Shown: positions 50,857-61,567, counted from the stretch's first letter. The stretch is DNA of 64,000 nt from Affinundibacterium nitidum (GCF_014284155.1 NZ_JACOFZ010000001.1:372001-436000), one strand, 5' to 3'. Program-made: numbers and translations. Notes: generated from the sequence alone by a model not told the origin.

Positions 50857-52179
50857 ATGTCCAAACAACAATTCGAACATTTGTGGATGCCTTTCACAGC
50901 CAATCGCCAATTTAAGAGCCAACCAAGACTCATCAAGGCAGCCAAAGGCATGTATTTCACGAGCGAAGATGATAGACAAATTTTAGACGGAACCGCAGGG
51001 CTATGGTGTGTGAATGCCGGACATAATCATCCAAAGATCGTCGATGCAATTCAACGCCAAGCGGCCACACTTGATTTCGCCCCCACCTTTCAAATGGCGC
51101 ACCCACTGGCCTTTGAAGCTGCGACAGCCTTAGCCGGGATCACTCCAAAAGGATTAGATCGCATATTTTTTTGCAACGATGGTTCGGAAGGTGTCGATAC
51201 GGCACTGAAAATGGCGCTTGCATACCATCGCGTTCGTGGCGACGCGGGGCGTCATCGCTTGATCGGCCGCGAGCGTGGATACCATGGCGTCGGCTTTGGT
51301 GGAATCTCGGTCGGCGGTATTGCTGGAAACCGCAAACAGTTCGGGCCAGGCTTGGCTGGAGTGGATCATCTCAAACATCCTTTGGATATCGATCGCAACG
51401 CTTTCAGTAAAGGATTGCCTCAACATGGCGCAGAATTAGCGAATGAATTTGAACAACGCTTACTGGCCTTGCACGATCCATCGACGATTGCTGCCTTGAT
51501 AGTCGAACCGATACAAGGCTCAACGGGCGTGATTATTCCTCCACGCGGATACCTACAGAAGATTCGCGAGATTTGTAGCAAACACGGCATCCTTTTAATC
51601 TTCGACGAAGTCATCACCGGTTTTGGCCGATTAGGTTCCGCATTTGCTGCAGACTATTTTGACATCAAACCAGACATGATCGTGTTGGCGAAAGGCTTAA
51701 CGAATGCCGCAGTTCCTATGGGCGCAGTGGTTTGTAATACGTCGATTTACGATAGCTTTATGCAAGCCGCGCCGCCGGATGCCATCGAATTCTTCCATGG
51801 CTACACCTACTCTGCTCACCCACTAGCTTGTGCTGCAGCAATCGCGAGCATCGAGGTGTATCGTGAGGAAAATATTTTTCAAGCTGCCGCTGACATGGCA
51901 TCTTATTTTGAAGCAGCCGCCCATCAGCTGCGAGGTCTCCCACATGTCAAAGATGTGCGCAACCTTGGCATGGTGTGTGGTATCGAACTAGAACCTCAAG
52001 TCGGTAAAACGACAACACGCGCTTTTGATGTATTTCATCGTTGTTTCTGGGAGAAGGATCTCCTCATTCGCACGACAGGCGATATCATCGCATTGTCGCC
52101 ACCATTGATCATATCGAAGGCCGAAATCGATTGCCTGTTTGGACGTCTAGCCGAAGCGATTCGGGAACAGGCTGCCTGA
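50857..52179 (+). CDS. Omega-amino acid (beta-alanine) : pyruvate aminotransferase
   Basis: Class III PLP aminotransferase of 440 residues. FEHLWMPFTANRQFK at the N-terminus is typical of the Pseudomonas beta-alanine-pyruvate enzyme. Other motifs: FCNDGSEGVDTALKMAL, IFDEVITGFGRLGS (PLP-binding Asp) and the PLP lysine in VLAKGLTNAAVPMGA (about 285). ATG 50857 is taken, after GAGGA. It likely channels beta-alanine or related amines into malonate semialdehyde. The GspF-like gene follows 3 bases downstream. Confidence 0.9.
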   Translation: MSKQQFEHLWMPFTANRQFKSQPRLIKAAKGMYFTSEDDRQILDGTAGLWCVNAGHNHPKIVDAIQRQAATLDFAPTFQMAHPLAFEAATALAGITPKGLDRIFFCNDGSEGVDTALKMALAYHRVRGDAGRHRLIGRERGYHGVGFGGISVGGIAGNRKQFGPGLAGVDHLKHPLDIDRNAFSKGLPQHGAELANEFEQRLLALHDPSTIAALIVEPIQGSTGVIIPPRGYLQKIREICSKHGILLIFDEVITGFGRLGSAFAADYFDIKPDMIVLAKGLTNAAVPMGAVVCNTSIYDSFMQAAPPDAIEFFHGYTYSAHPLACAAAIASIEVYREENIFQAAADMASYFEAAAHQLRGLPHVKDVRNLGMVCGIELEPQVGKTTTRAFDVFHRCFWEKDLLIRTTGDIIALSPPLIISKAEIDCLFGRLAEAIREQAA

Positions 52180-52182
52180 TTC

Positions 52183-53202
52183 ATGGGGACATCTTCAAAT
52201 CTATCAACCTTCAAAGCGCTCGATTTCGAAACTCGTGCGTTGATTTTCAATCATTTAGCGACGATGGAGAACGCAGGTGTTCCTGCCCTCCAAAGTTTTC
52301 AGCATCTCAAAATAAATGAGCAAGTGGCACAGCGGGTAGCTGTTTGCAGACGTTTATTAAACAAAGGTAAGGACATTGCGCATGCAGGCAATCAAGCTGG
52401 CTTGTTCGATTACTTCGAATTTGAACTGCTACGTGCAGCAAATGCTGCTGGTGGCTTAGGTGTCGCTTATAAACGCTTGGCCAAGGTCTATACAGAAAAA
52501 TTCACCTTACAAAAACGACTCAAAGCACGGATGCGTTTGCCAATGCTGATGTTCGTACTTTCTCTTTTTTTGCTGCGGATACCTGCTCTCGTCGCCAATC
52601 AAATCAGTAATTTTCAATTTATTTTGGGAATCGTGCTTCCCATCATTTTGCTTTTTGTGGTGATTCATTTATTTAAACGCCGCTTACAAAGGCCTATGCA
52701 AAAGCCGCAGCAAGAGGAGCCGCATACGATAGCGTTTGACCGCAAACTCTTACAGTTACCTATTTTTGGAAAAATGATCGCGCGCGATAACGCCAGACAG
52801 TTTTACGAATCACTCAGTCTCTTGCTGGAGGCTGGCGTCGCTATGTTTGAGGCAGCCCCCTTAGCATGCAATACCATTTGGAATGCCGAAGTACGACGCC
52901 ACTTTGCACCAATCGCCTCAAGCTTAGTGAGTGGATACAGTTTATCCACCGCCCTTGAATCAAATACCTTCAAGGGCGAAACGCAGGTGATAGATTTAAT
53001 TCGAACCGGAGAAGAAAGCGGCTGTCTACCGGAAATGCTCTGGCGCTACGTTGAATCTGAGAACGAAGCGCAGACGCAATTTCGAGAGCAATTAGCAGAT
53101 TGGGCACCTAAGATTATGTATTCCATTGTTGCCGTCTACATCATGTATCAAATCTTTCGGAGTGGCGCATTTATGCCGCAACTTCCTCCAGAGGCGAGTT
53201 AG
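52183..53202 (+). CDS. Orphan GspF/PilC-family inner-membrane protein
   Basis: 339-residue type II secretion / type IV pilus platform protein. Two T2SSF domains, each with helices (FDYFEFELLRAANAAGGLG and, later, ARQFYESLSLLLEAGVAMFEA), are separated by two transmembrane helices (MLMFVLSLFLLRIPALV and FILGIVLPIILLFVVIHLF); a third is near the C-terminus (YSIVAVYIMYQIF). Lone copy: no other secretion genes adjoin. It is translationally close to the aminotransferase and overlaps the next gene's stop by 4 bases, convergently. Confidence 0.85.
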   Translation: MGTSSNLSTFKALDFETRALIFNHLATMENAGVPALQSFQHLKINEQVAQRVAVCRRLLNKGKDIAHAGNQAGLFDYFEFELLRAANAAGGLGVAYKRLAKVYTEKFTLQKRLKARMRLPMLMFVLSLFLLRIPALVANQISNFQFILGIVLPIILLFVVIHLFKRRLQRPMQKPQQEEPHTIAFDRKLLQLPIFGKMIARDNARQFYESLSLLLEAGVAMFEAAPLACNTIWNAEVRRHFAPIASSLVSGYSLSTALESNTFKGETQVIDLIRTGEESGCLPEMLWRYVESENEAQTQFREQLADWAPKIMYSIVAVYIMYQIFRSGAFMPQLPPEAS

Positions 53203-53987
53203 TTCGAACTTGATGATGCTCGACCACGTTGATGGGTAGTGGCAACTGATTTTTCCAGCACGCGATTTAACTTGCTAATTAAGGCATCCGGCACCTGTTT
53301 AGTACACCAAAAATAGCGGGGATCTTCCTTTATTGTTTCTACAAAATAGCTCAACCTAAACTCAGCAGGAGAACGATCGGAACGCTGAATCAAGGCATTT
53401 GCCTCCTCCTCGCTGACGAGAAAATAGTCAGCGCGTTTGTACACCAACATATTCAGCATATTCGTATTCTCGCCCGTTGCAGGAATTACCTTCGGAGAAA
53501 AATTTCGGATTTGTTGATCAAGTATTTGTCCGTATGAATAACCATCTTTCACCAGCATCACGAGCTGGCTATCTTTCATTAAATCCCCTACTCTCATTTT
53601 TACTTGCAAACGAGGGTTCGACGCAAGACTGAGCGCTACCATTTGTTTTCCAGCATAAAGAGGAGCCGAATATTTCCCGATCAGCTCACGTTCTGGACGC
53701 TTAAACCAGCCAACTAAACAAGCTTGCTCCTGATTGCGATTCATTACGGCAAGTTGCTGTTCGGCCGTCGCCTTCTTCCAGGCATAAGAAATACTCGCTA
53801 ACTCAAGCGCGCGATTTGCAGGACTTGCCGTCAGTCCTTCGACGCGCCCATTTCCTCTTGATTCGAGATAAGGAGCACGCTCATTAAAATAAAGATTTAA
53901 TTTTTGAAATGTGTTGGCCTCTGCAGACGACAAACACGACGACGCTAGCACAAAAAAAGCGCCCAGCCAATTTACTCTTTTACGCAT
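53199..53987 (-). CDS. Second lone periplasmic binding protein (family 3-like)
   Basis: 262 residues with a signal peptide (RKRVNWLGAFFVLASSCLSS, cleaved near AEA at 25). Lobe structure resembles SBP family 3: KLNLYFNERAPYLESRGNG, WFKRPERELIGKYSAPLY, KDGYSYGQILDQQ, then DYFLVSEEEANALI and a short C-terminal helix. Start ATG 53987 is chosen since an upstream frame lacks a signal sequence at its start. No transporter genes adjoin. It converges on the GspF-like gene, with a 4-base stop overlap. Confidence 0.78.
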   Translation of the reverse strand: MRKRVNWLGAFFVLASSCLSSAEANTFQKLNLYFNERAPYLESRGNGRVEGLTASPANRALELASISYAWKKATAEQQLAVMNRNQEQACLVGWFKRPERELIGKYSAPLYAGKQMVALSLASNPRLQVKMRVGDLMKDSQLVMLVKDGYSYGQILDQQIRNFSPKVIPATGENTNMLNMLVYKRADYFLVSEEEANALIQRSDRSPAEFRLSYFVETIKEDPRYFWCTKQVPDALISKLNRVLEKSVATTHQRGRASSSSN

Positions 53988-54177
53988 CTCCGTTCCAAAC
54001 TTGATTCGCTCGCATAATTTGATATTATTTTGTTCGAGCATTTTTTGCTTTCTAACGAGATGATATTCGGAAACGTGAATCAGAATCGATATTTCACACA
54101 ACTTTGCATTCTTGCGTAACTCATAAGCTTTAAAGTAATGCCTAGAACGAAATTCAAATTTTTAATGTACCGTAACA

Positions 54178-54215
54178 AATAAAAAAGCCTACTTTGCGAT
54201 AGATACAAAGTAGGC
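54178..54215 (-). terminator. Terminator after trhP
   Basis: Ten-base perfect stem GCCTACTTTG (54187-54196) and complement (54206-54215), loop of 9; A-rich 54178-54186 gives the U tract on the minus strand. Confidence 0.9.
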
Positions 54216-54257
54216 TCAAATCTGTTAACGGCACGGAACCAATCCGCACTTTCTTTC

Positions 54258-55637
54258 TTACAGCATACGTGCCAGCAAGGCTTTATCGTATTTACCTTGC
54301 AGTGGAATTCTCACCTTATGACCGGCACCACCTATAACGTCAATCGCTTCATTGTGCTTATTACGAATCTCGCTCAGGGTCACTGTTTCGTTCCCACTTG
54401 GATGAATGATTTCAATGCGATCACCAACAGAGAAACGGTTTTTAACTTCAACCTCAGCCCATCCATCTGCTACCGAAAGCACATTACCCACATATTGACT
54501 GCGGTGAGCCTTTGAAACACCTTCCATGTAATTCTGGTGATCTTGCGTGTGGTGACGTTGGTAGAATCCATCAGTGTATCCACGATTCGCCAAGCCGTCC
54601 AACTCACTAATTAAACGCTCATTAAATGGACGGCCTGCTACTGCATCATCAATCGCACGACGGTATGTTTGAGCAGTACGTGCCACATAATATAGAGATT
54701 TTGTGCGGCCTTCGACTTTCAACGAATCGACACCAATTTTTGCTAGTCGTTCCACGTGCTCGATCGCACGCAGATCTTTGGAATTCATGATGTAAGTCCC
54801 ATGCTCATCCTCAAGGATAGGCATGAAATTACCGGGGCGTCCAGCTTCTTCAATTAGGTAAGGACGTTCTGCCAAAGGATGGCGCTGCATGTCGCCCATC
54901 GCTGAAAAGCTTTGATTAGCTTCTTCAAGTGCTTTGTTGAAATCAAACTTAATGGTCTCAACAGGAATGCGCTGCAGATCACCAGTCTCATTCTCTGTCG
55001 CATTTTCGACTTTGTAATCCCAACGGCAAGAATTGGTGCAAGTGCCTTGATTTGGATCGCGATGATTGAAGTAGCCAGACAATAAGCAGCGACCAGAGTA
55101 CGCAATACATAATGCGCCATGCACAAACACTTCGATTTCCATTTCTGGACAGCGTTGTTTGATTTCCTCGATTTCATCGAGCGATAATTCACGCGACAAG
55201 ATCACACGAGTCAGTCCCATTTTTTGCCAGAATTTCACGTCAGCCCAGTTCACCGCGTTGGCTTGCACAGACAAATGTACATTCACTTCTGGCCACTTCT
55301 CGCGCACCATCATAATCAAACCAGGGTCGGCCATGATCAATGCATCTGGTTTCATCGAGATCACTGGTTCCATATCATTCAGATAGGTCTTGAGCTTGGA
55401 ATTATGTGGAAAAATATTACTCGCCACAAAAAACAATTTGCCGCGTGCATGTGCATCATCGATGCCTTTTTGTAGTACATCTAAAGTCGAAAATTCATTG
55501 TTGCGCGCACGCAAACTATAACGTGGCTGACCGGCGTAGACGGCGTCCGCACCAAAATCAAAAGCAGCGTGCATTTTCTCTAAAGAACCTGCTGGCAACA
55601 GCAATTCCGGAGCTTTGAGTTGAGCAATGGATGACAT
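54258..55637 (-). CDS. trhP: U32-family tRNA hydroxylation protein TrhP (YegQ)
   Basis: Related to U32 peptidases; the E. coli homologue is required for 5-hydroxyuridine at tRNA position 34. It has LKAPELLLPAGSLEKMHAAFDFGADAVYAG, the U32 signature IEVFVHGALCIAYSGRC and the Cys cluster in LSGYFNHRDPNQGTCTNSC followed by RWDY, likely for an Fe-S cluster. 459 residues from ATG 55637, which has AGGA upstream; an earlier frame start adds 8 residues. Confidence 0.92.
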   Translation of the reverse strand: MSSIAQLKAPELLLPAGSLEKMHAAFDFGADAVYAGQPRYSLRARNNEFSTLDVLQKGIDDAHARGKLFFVASNIFPHNSKLKTYLNDMEPVISMKPDALIMADPGLIMMVREKWPEVNVHLSVQANAVNWADVKFWQKMGLTRVILSRELSLDEIEEIKQRCPEMEIEVFVHGALCIAYSGRCLLSGYFNHRDPNQGTCTNSCRWDYKVENATENETGDLQRIPVETIKFDFNKALEEANQSFSAMGDMQRHPLAERPYLIEEAGRPGNFMPILEDEHGTYIMNSKDLRAIEHVERLAKIGVDSLKVEGRTKSLYYVARTAQTYRRAIDDAVAGRPFNERLISELDGLANRGYTDGFYQRHHTQDHQNYMEGVSKAHRSQYVGNVLSVADGWAEVEVKNRFSVGDRIEIIHPSGNETVTLSEIRNKHNEAIDVIGGAGHKVRIPLQGKYDKALLARML

Positions 55638-55685
55638 ATGTGTATTCCTACAATAAAGCAAAAGATGAGAACTGACGCCTGCGCG

Positions 55686-56591
55686 TCAAACCAATTTATT
55701 TTTTTGTTGACGCTCTAAGTGCAAAGCCGTCATTTCATTAAAAATCAAAGCCGTGAGTACAACGGCGCCACCGACCAATGTCGCTTGAGCGGGCTCTTCA
55801 CCGACGGCCATCCACACCCACAAAGGTCCGAGTAAGACTTCGAGTAGTGATAGCAAAGATAATTCAGGCGCAGATAAACCTTTCGCAGCATGCACCATCA
55901 GCATACAAGGCACACCGAGCTGAAACACGCCCAATGTTGCGAGTATCACGAGATCGTGAACAGAAGCAGAAAATGGTAACGCCATAGGTAGCATCAAGCA
56001 TGCCGACAACAATCCGCCAACAAACACCGCGGGGATCAAATCAACGTCTTGTCCGCCTTTTTTGAGAATAATGACATTAGTCGACGCTGCCAGCGGTACG
56101 CAAGTGGCAAGTATGACGCCAATCAAGCCACGAGAATCGAGTTTAGAAAAACCATCAATGAACATCCACACCATACCGATGCAAGCGACGAATATCGCCA
56201 ACCAAGTACGTGCAGGTATTTTCTCCCGCAAAAATATCCACGCGAAAATCGCTGTCAACAGTGGTGATAAGCTTTCTACGATCAAGGCATTTGCCACTGT
56301 CGTCATGGTGATCGCCAACATGAAACAAGAAAACATCGAGCCCCACATTAGGCCTGAAAACGCACCGTACTTTCCAAGCGCGCGAATCTTGCCAAACACG
56401 CGTTGACGATGTTGTACAGCAAGTGCGATCAATACGAACAAAGCAGCAAAAAAGCTTCGCCAAAAACTCACCTCAAAGCCACGCGCCGATTCCAACTTGC
56501 GCGACAAGACGCCTGCTGAGCTCCACATTGCGGGTGCAATGATCATCAGGAATAAAGCTTGTTTATGACTTGGATGCGCCACCTGCTGCAT
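55686..56591 (-). CDS. EamA/DMT-family transporter
   Basis: 301 residues with about ten hydrophobic helices in two EamA halves (for instance ALFLMIIAPAMWSSAGVLSR, GLMWGSMFSCFMLAITMTT, LLTAIFAWIFLREKIPARTW, and in the second half LSLLSLLEVLLGPLWVWMAVGEEP). The RE(K)-x-P motif after each half is typical. Substrate cannot be predicted; many members export amino acids or metabolites. ATG 56591 follows the typA terminator. Confidence 0.9.
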   Translation of the reverse strand: MQQVAHPSHKQALFLMIIAPAMWSSAGVLSRKLESARGFEVSFWRSFFAALFVLIALAVQHRQRVFGKIRALGKYGAFSGLMWGSMFSCFMLAITMTTVANALIVESLSPLLTAIFAWIFLREKIPARTWLAIFVACIGMVWMFIDGFSKLDSRGLIGVILATCVPLAASTNVIILKKGGQDVDLIPAVFVGGLLSACLMLPMALPFSASVHDLVILATLGVFQLGVPCMLMVHAAKGLSAPELSLLSLLEVLLGPLWVWMAVGEEPAQATLVGGAVVLTALIFNEMTALHLERQQKNKLV

Positions 56592-56610
56592 GCATCGTCT
56601 CCTAATTCAA

Positions 56611-56684
56611 AATGCGAAAACCCGCTTGAGCAAAGTTCAAACGGGTCTTGATAAACCTATACGAGGGCCATTTAGGTGGCCCTC
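56611..56684 (-). terminator. Tandem hairpins after typA
   Basis: Hairpin 1: GAGGGCCA (56663-56670) with complement 56677-56684, no U tract. Hairpin 2: stem 56620-56629 against 56637-56646 with one G-U pair on the minus strand, then TTTT and further U's (complement of 56610-56619). Confidence 0.7.
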
Positions 56685-56698
56685 ACTCTCAATCGAGA

Positions 56699-58534
56699 TT
56701 AGGCTTCGCGAGAAGCTTTTTTACGTTCGTGCTCTTTCAAGAAGCGCTTACGCAAACGGATACTCTTCGGTGTGACTTCTACCAATTCGTCATCTTCAAT
56801 AAATTCAACCGCATATTCCAAACTCATTTGGATAGGTGGAACCAAACGAACCGCCTCATCTGTACCTGACGAACGGACGTTAGTCAATTGCTTACCTTTA
56901 ATCGGGTTCACAACCAAGTCGTTGTCACGAGAGTGGATACCAATGATCATACCTTCGTAGACTGGATCATTGTGCACGACGAACATACGGCCACGATCTT
57001 GCAACTTCCAGATAGCGTAAGCAACTGCTGCGCCATCATCCTGAGAAATCAACACGCCGTTACGACGGCCTGCCAACTCACCTTTAGTATTATCAACTGG
57101 TGCGTATTCATCAAACACGTGGCTCATCAAACCTGTACCGCGTGTCAAGGTCATGAATTCACCTTGGAAACCAATCAAACCACGTGCAGGAATGCGGTAC
57201 TCCAAACGCACACGACCTTTGCCGTCCGGTTCCATATTTTGCAAATCACCACGGCGACGACCGAGCTCTTCCATGACGCCACCTTGATTTGTTTCTTCAA
57301 CGTCGACCGTCAAATTTTCATACGGTTCGTGACGCACGCCATCGACCATTTTAAACACAACGCGTGGGCGGGAAACAGCCAATTCGAAACCTTCGCGACG
57401 CATATTTTCGATCAAGATCGTCAAATGCAATTCACCGCGACCAGAAACTTCGTATGTAGAATCATCGCCCTCAGCTTGCACTACGCGCAACGCCATGTTG
57501 GATTTCAATTCACGTTCGAGACGATCACGAATTTGACGTGTCGTAACGAATTTACCTTCGCGGCCAGCCAATGGAGAGCTGTTGACCATGAAGTTCATCG
57601 TCAATGTTGGCTCATCAATTTTCAACATTGGCAAACCTTCAGGCGTATCGGGAGCACAAATAGTAGAACCGATACTAATTTCCTCAATACCGTTGATCAA
57701 CACGATATCGCCCGCCAAGGCTTCTTCAACTTGAACGCGATCCAAGCCTTTAAATGTCAACACTTGGTTAATACGTGCTTTACTTGGCTTATCTTCTGGG
57801 CCATTCATCCAAACAACGTCTTGACCACCGCGGACGCGGCCACGCAAGATACGGCCAACACCAATTTTACCAACGTAGGAAGAGTATTCCAAAGACGTAA
57901 TTTGCAACTGCAATGGGCCATTTGGATCATCTTCACGCGCAGGAACGTGTTTCAAAATGGCGTCAAACAATGGCTCCATATTTCCTTCGCGCACTGTATC
58001 TTCCAATCCAGCGTAGCCTTTGAAACCAGATGCGTAAACGATAGGGAAATCTAGCTGTTCATCAGTCGCGCCGAGCTTGTCGAACAATTCGAATGTCGCA
58101 TTCACCGCTTTTTGTGGATCCGCGTTTTCACGGTCAATCTTATTCACCACAACGATAGGCTTCAAACCCAAAGCCAAAGCTTTACGCGTCACGAAACGCG
58201 TTTGTGGCATTGGACCTTCTTGCGCGTCAACTAGCAACAATACGCTATCAACCATAGACAATACACGTTCCACTTCACCACCGAAGTCAGCATGGCCTGG
58301 AGTATCAACGATATTGATGTGAGTACCTTTGTATTCAACTGCACAGTTTTTGGAAAGAATCGTGATACCACGTTCCTTTTCAATATCATTGGAGTCCATC
58401 ACGCGATTATCAACTTGTTGATTGTCACGGAAAGTACCTGATTGGCGCAGCAATTGATCCACGAGCGTAGTTTTGCCGTGGTCAACGTGGGCGATAATGG
58501 CGATGTTGCGAATAGCGCGTGTTGTGTTGGTCAT
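56699..58534 (-). CDS. typA: Ribosome-binding GTPase TypA/BipA
   Basis: Translational GTPase of 611 residues. G1 is [16 protein letters not shown], switch 2 is [15 protein letters not shown]4 is VVNKIDRE and the C-terminal domains carry the BipA sequence [19 protein letters not shown]. The basic tail [22 protein letters not shown] is typical. It has its own promoter in the 318-base gap shared divergently with htpG. Confidence 0.97.
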   Translation of the reverse strand: MTNTTRAIRNIAIIAHVDHGKTTLVDQLLRQSGTFRDNQQVDNRVMDSNDIEKERGITILSKNCAVEYKGTHINIVDTPGHADFGGEVERVLSMVDSVLLLVDAQEGPMPQTRFVTRKALALGLKPIVVVNKIDRENADPQKAVNATFELFDKLGATDEQLDFPIVYASGFKGYAGLEDTVREGNMEPLFDAILKHVPAREDDPNGPLQLQITSLEYSSYVGKIGVGRILRGRVRGGQDVVWMNGPEDKPSKARINQVLTFKGLDRVQVEEALAGDIVLINGIEEISIGSTICAPDTPEGLPMLKIDEPTLTMNFMVNSSPLAGREGKFVTTRQIRDRLERELKSNMALRVVQAEGDDSTYEVSGRGELHLTILIENMRREGFELAVSRPRVVFKMVDGVRHEPYENLTVDVEETNQGGVMEELGRRRGDLQNMEPDGKGRVRLEYRIPARGLIGFQGEFMTLTRGTGLMSHVFDEYAPVDNTKGELAGRRNGVLISQDDGAAVAYAIWKLQDRGRMFVVHNDPVYEGMIIGIHSRDNDLVVNPIKGKQLTNVRSSGTDEAVRLVPPIQMSLEYAVEFIEDDELVEVTPKSIRLRKRFLKEHERKKASREA

Positions 58535-58761
58535 GATTGAGTTTCAATTGGAGATAATTCGGATAACCCACGATTATAGCATGCTGCAATGCAAAACTAT
58601 CACTTTCAAATCAAAGTTTAGGATTTAATGTAGGCGTAATGTGCCATTATTTCAAAGACTTACTACGGTTTGATGACAAAATGCCTCGATTTCCCGAAGT
58701 ACCCCTTCGCCTCAAATCTGCCTGACCGCACCACTCTTCATAGGAAATTTACCGCATCCCC

Positions 58762-58790
58762 CTTGAAATACGCAGCTCGCGTCCACATCT
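58762..58790 (+). promoter_or_regulatory. Candidate sigma-32 (heat-shock) promoter of htpG
   Basis: CTTGAAA (58762-58768), a 14-base spacer, then CCACATCT (58783-58790). The E. coli RpoH consensus is CTTGAAA-N(11-16)-CCCCATnT; the -35 is perfect and the -10 matches 7 of 8. It lies 63 bases before the htpG ATG in a gap of 318 bases; the rest of that gap shows nothing else clear. Confidence 0.8.
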
Positions 58791-58852
58791 GCCAGCACAC
58801 TTAGTTTTTTGTCTAAAGATTTATTGTCACTCTCTTATTTTTCGAGGAAAGC

Positions 58853-60766
58853 ATGTCAGAAAAACAAACCTTAGGATTCCAGGCCGAAGTTTCCCAATTA
58901 TTGCAATTGATGATTCACTCACTGTATTCCAATAAAGAGATCTTCTTGAGAGAACTGATTTCCAATGCTTCTGACGCGGCAGACAAACTGCGCTTTGAAG
59001 CCATTAACAATGCAGCCTTATTCGAGAACGACTCTGAACTCAAAATCAAGGTCAGCTTCGACAAAGCCGCACGTACCATCACCATTGCAGATAACGGTAT
59101 TGGCATGAATCGTGACGATGCAATCAATCACTTAGGTACGATCGCCAAATCTGGCACCAAAGAATTCTTTTCGAAACTGTCTGGCGATCAGCAAAAAGAC
59201 GCTGCGATGATTGGTCAATTCGGTGTCGGTTTCTACTCAGGCTTTATCGTTGCCGATAAAATCACCGTGGAATCTCGTCGCGCTGGCACAGCGGGAAACG
59301 AAGGCGTACGTTGGGAGTCGGCAGGTGCTGGCGACTTTAGCGTAGAACAAATCACTAAAGAAGATCGTGGCACGGCCATCATCTTGCATTTACGCGAAGG
59401 CGAAGACGAGTTCCTCTCAGCTTGGAAACTGAAGTCGGTCATACGCACCTACTCCGATCACATTTCATTACCGATCTTGATGCAAAAAGAAGAATGGGAT
59501 GAAGAGAAAAAAGAAATGACTCTGAAAGACGAGTTAGAAACAGTCAATCAAGCCAGTGCTTTGTGGGCGCGCAGCAAATCAGATATCACACCAGAACAAT
59601 ATACGGAGTTCTACAAGCATATCTCGCATGACTACACTGCCCCATTAACCCATACCCATAATCGAGTCGAAGGTCGCAGCGAATACACGCAATTGTTGTA
59701 CATCCCAAGTCGCGCACCATTTGATATGTGGGATCGCAATAAGCGCGGCGGCATCAAATTATATGTAAAACGCGTCTTCATTATGGACGATGCGGAACAA
59801 CTGATGCCGGTGTACCTGCGTTTCGTCAAAGGCATTATTGATTCCAACGATTTGCCACTCAATGTTTCTCGCGAGATCTTGCAAGAATCACGTGACATCA
59901 AAGCCATTCGCGAAGGTTCAACAAAACGCGTACTCGGCATGCTGGAAGACTTAGCGAATGCGGAAGGCGATGAGGCCGAAAGCAAGAAAGAAAAATTCGC
60001 CAACTTCTGGAAAGAATTTGGCCAAGTGTTGAAAGAAGGTATCGGTGAAGATGCTGCGAACAAGGATCGCATTGCAGCGCTCTTGCGCTTCGCCTCAACA
60101 CACAACGACAGTGACACACAGAACGTCTCTTTAGCCGACTATATCTCGCGCGCAAAAGAGGGTCAAGACAAGATCTATTACGTTACTGCTGACAGCTACG
60201 CTGCGGCAAAAAATAGCCCGCATCTAGAAATCTTCCGCAAAAAAGGCGTTGAAGTCTTGTTACTAACAGACCGTGTGGACGAATGGATGCTGTCTTTCCT
60301 CACTGAGTTTGAAGGTAAGACTTTGACTTCTGTCGCCAAAGGTGATTTGGACTTGGGCAAGCTAGAAGACGAGACTGAAAAGAAGCAGCATGAAGAAACT
60401 GAGACGCAGTTCAAAGACCTCGTTGAGAAAATGAAAGCGGCCTTGAGTGACAAAGCTAAAGATGTACGAGTGACATTCCGCTTAACAGATTCCCCAGCAT
60501 GTTTGGTCGCTGACGAAAATGAACTCTCAGGTAATTTGGTACGGATGTTGAAAGCCGCAGGCCAAACAGCGCCGGAATCAAAACCGATCTTGGAAATCAA
60601 CCCAGATCACCCATTAGTACAGCGTTTGAAATACGAAGAAGCTAAATTCGATGATTGGTCTCACATCTTGTTCGACCAAGCCTCGCTGGCCGAAGGTGGC
60701 AACCTTGCAGACCCGAGCGCCTTTGTTCGCCGGTTAAATGAAATGCTGCTGAATGTTTCGAAATAA
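58853..60766 (+). CDS. htpG: Chaperone HtpG (Hsp90)
   Basis: Bacterial Hsp90. The GHKL ATP site is complete: [19 protein letters not shown] (Asn/Asp), [25 protein letters not shown] and [16 protein letters not shown]. Middle domain [19 protein letters not shown] and the C-terminal dimerisation domain follow. 637 residues, usual length. GAGGA-type site precedes ATG 58853. A hairpin (60779-60801) and a strong terminator follow. Confidence 0.98.
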   Translation: MSEKQTLGFQAEVSQLLQLMIHSLYSNKEIFLRELISNASDAADKLRFEAINNAALFENDSELKIKVSFDKAARTITIADNGIGMNRDDAINHLGTIAKSGTKEFFSKLSGDQQKDAAMIGQFGVGFYSGFIVADKITVESRRAGTAGNEGVRWESAGAGDFSVEQITKEDRGTAIILHLREGEDEFLSAWKLKSVIRTYSDHISLPILMQKEEWDEEKKEMTLKDELETVNQASALWARSKSDITPEQYTEFYKHISHDYTAPLTHTHNRVEGRSEYTQLLYIPSRAPFDMWDRNKRGGIKLYVKRVFIMDDAEQLMPVYLRFVKGIIDSNDLPLNVSREILQESRDIKAIREGSTKRVLGMLEDLANAEGDEAESKKEKFANFWKEFGQVLKEGIGEDAANKDRIAALLRFASTHNDSDTQNVSLADYISRAKEGQDKIYYVTADSYAAAKNSPHLEIFRKKGVEVLLLTDRVDEWMLSFLTEFEGKTLTSVAKGDLDLGKLEDETEKKQHEETETQFKDLVEKMKAALSDKAKDVRVTFRLTDSPACLVADENELSGNLVRMLKAAGQTAPESKPILEINPDHPLVQRLKYEEAKFDDWSHILFDQASLAEGGNLADPSAFVRRLNEMLLNVSK

Positions 60767-60837
60767 AGTAACTACAGTTCCCCGATCAACATGATGGGGG
60801 ATTGTTGAAGCAGCTTTTTTACATCTCGTTACAAAAC

Positions 60838-60872
60838 AAATGGGCTAGATTATCGAATCTAGCCCATTTTTC
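60838..60872. terminator. Bidirectional terminator after htpG
   Basis: Eleven-base perfect stem TGGGCTAGATT (60841-60851) and complement (60856-60866) with tetraloop ATCG; T run to the right and A-rich run (60833-60840) to the left. Shared with the lipoprotein gene on the opposite strand. Confidence 0.92.
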
Positions 60873-60924
60873 TTATCAACTTAGATTTATTGCAAACCGA
60901 CTCCAGGGGAGCCGAAAACAAAAT

Positions 60925-61383
60925 TTAATGTGTAACCCGCGTTGTGCGGCGATCTGACAATAAACGCACACGCTCACCTGGTCTAAACATCTCATCCGCA
61001 TCCTGCGTAATAGCGCGCAATTCACCATTATCTAAGCGCACAGTAATCTCCAAACCTTTACGCATATTGTTTTGAGATTCAATATTATGACCAACGATAC
61101 CGCCAACAACAGCACCGACGATACCTGTCGCTGTCGAACCGCGCCCACCACCCATGCTACCGCCAGCAATATTACCTAGTGCTGCGCCGGTTAAAGTCCC
61201 AACACCTGAATTTCCTTGTGCGATCGTGACCTCCCGAACTTGTTCAACGACCGCCAAACGCACGGTCATCTCATTTTGAGTCTGGTATGGGCGATAGACG
61301 CTGCCAGAGTTAGATGTTGATACACAAGCGCTCAGTGATAAAGCTGATACGATCACTGCCGTTACAAACACAATTTTCTTCAC
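60925..61383 (-). CDS. Outer-membrane glycine-zipper lipoprotein (SlyB-like)
   Basis: 152-residue lipoprotein. Lipobox LSAC with Cys20, then a glycine-zipper 2TM domain (LTGAALGNIAGGSMGGGRG and VGAVVGGIVGHNIE) and a small beta C-terminus (GLEITVRLDNGELRAITQ, RPGERVRLL). It belongs to the SlyB/Pcp group of envelope lipoproteins, often tied to Mg2+ or stress responses. GTG start (61381-61383) with GGAG upstream. Divergent from the spermidine-synthase-like gene. Confidence 0.92.
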   Translation of the reverse strand: MKKIVFVTAVIVSALSLSACVSTSNSGSVYRPYQTQNEMTVRLAVVEQVREVTIAQGNSGVGTLTGAALGNIAGGSMGGGRGSTATGIVGAVVGGIVGHNIESQNNMRKGLEITVRLDNGELRAITQDADEMFRPGERVRLLSDRRTTRVTH

Positions 61384-61567
61384 AATACTCTCCTTCGTTT
61401 TCCGAGCGATACACTATCACTGATAATCAAAGCCAAGCGATCTTCTCAGGCCGACCGTAGTAGGATCGAACGGCTTTCCACTAGACACCGGATACAGTTT
61501 ACAATCATGTTATCAAATAATCTTGGAAACAATGGTAAGTATTGTTATCCGCTACTAAAGGTATCTT

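Noticed and set aside
56888-58054. 388-codon open frame on the plus strand
   Set aside because: It lies wholly antisense to typA, which has every BipA motif. The translation is rich in His, Phe, Asn and Thr, as expected from the complement of a coding frame.
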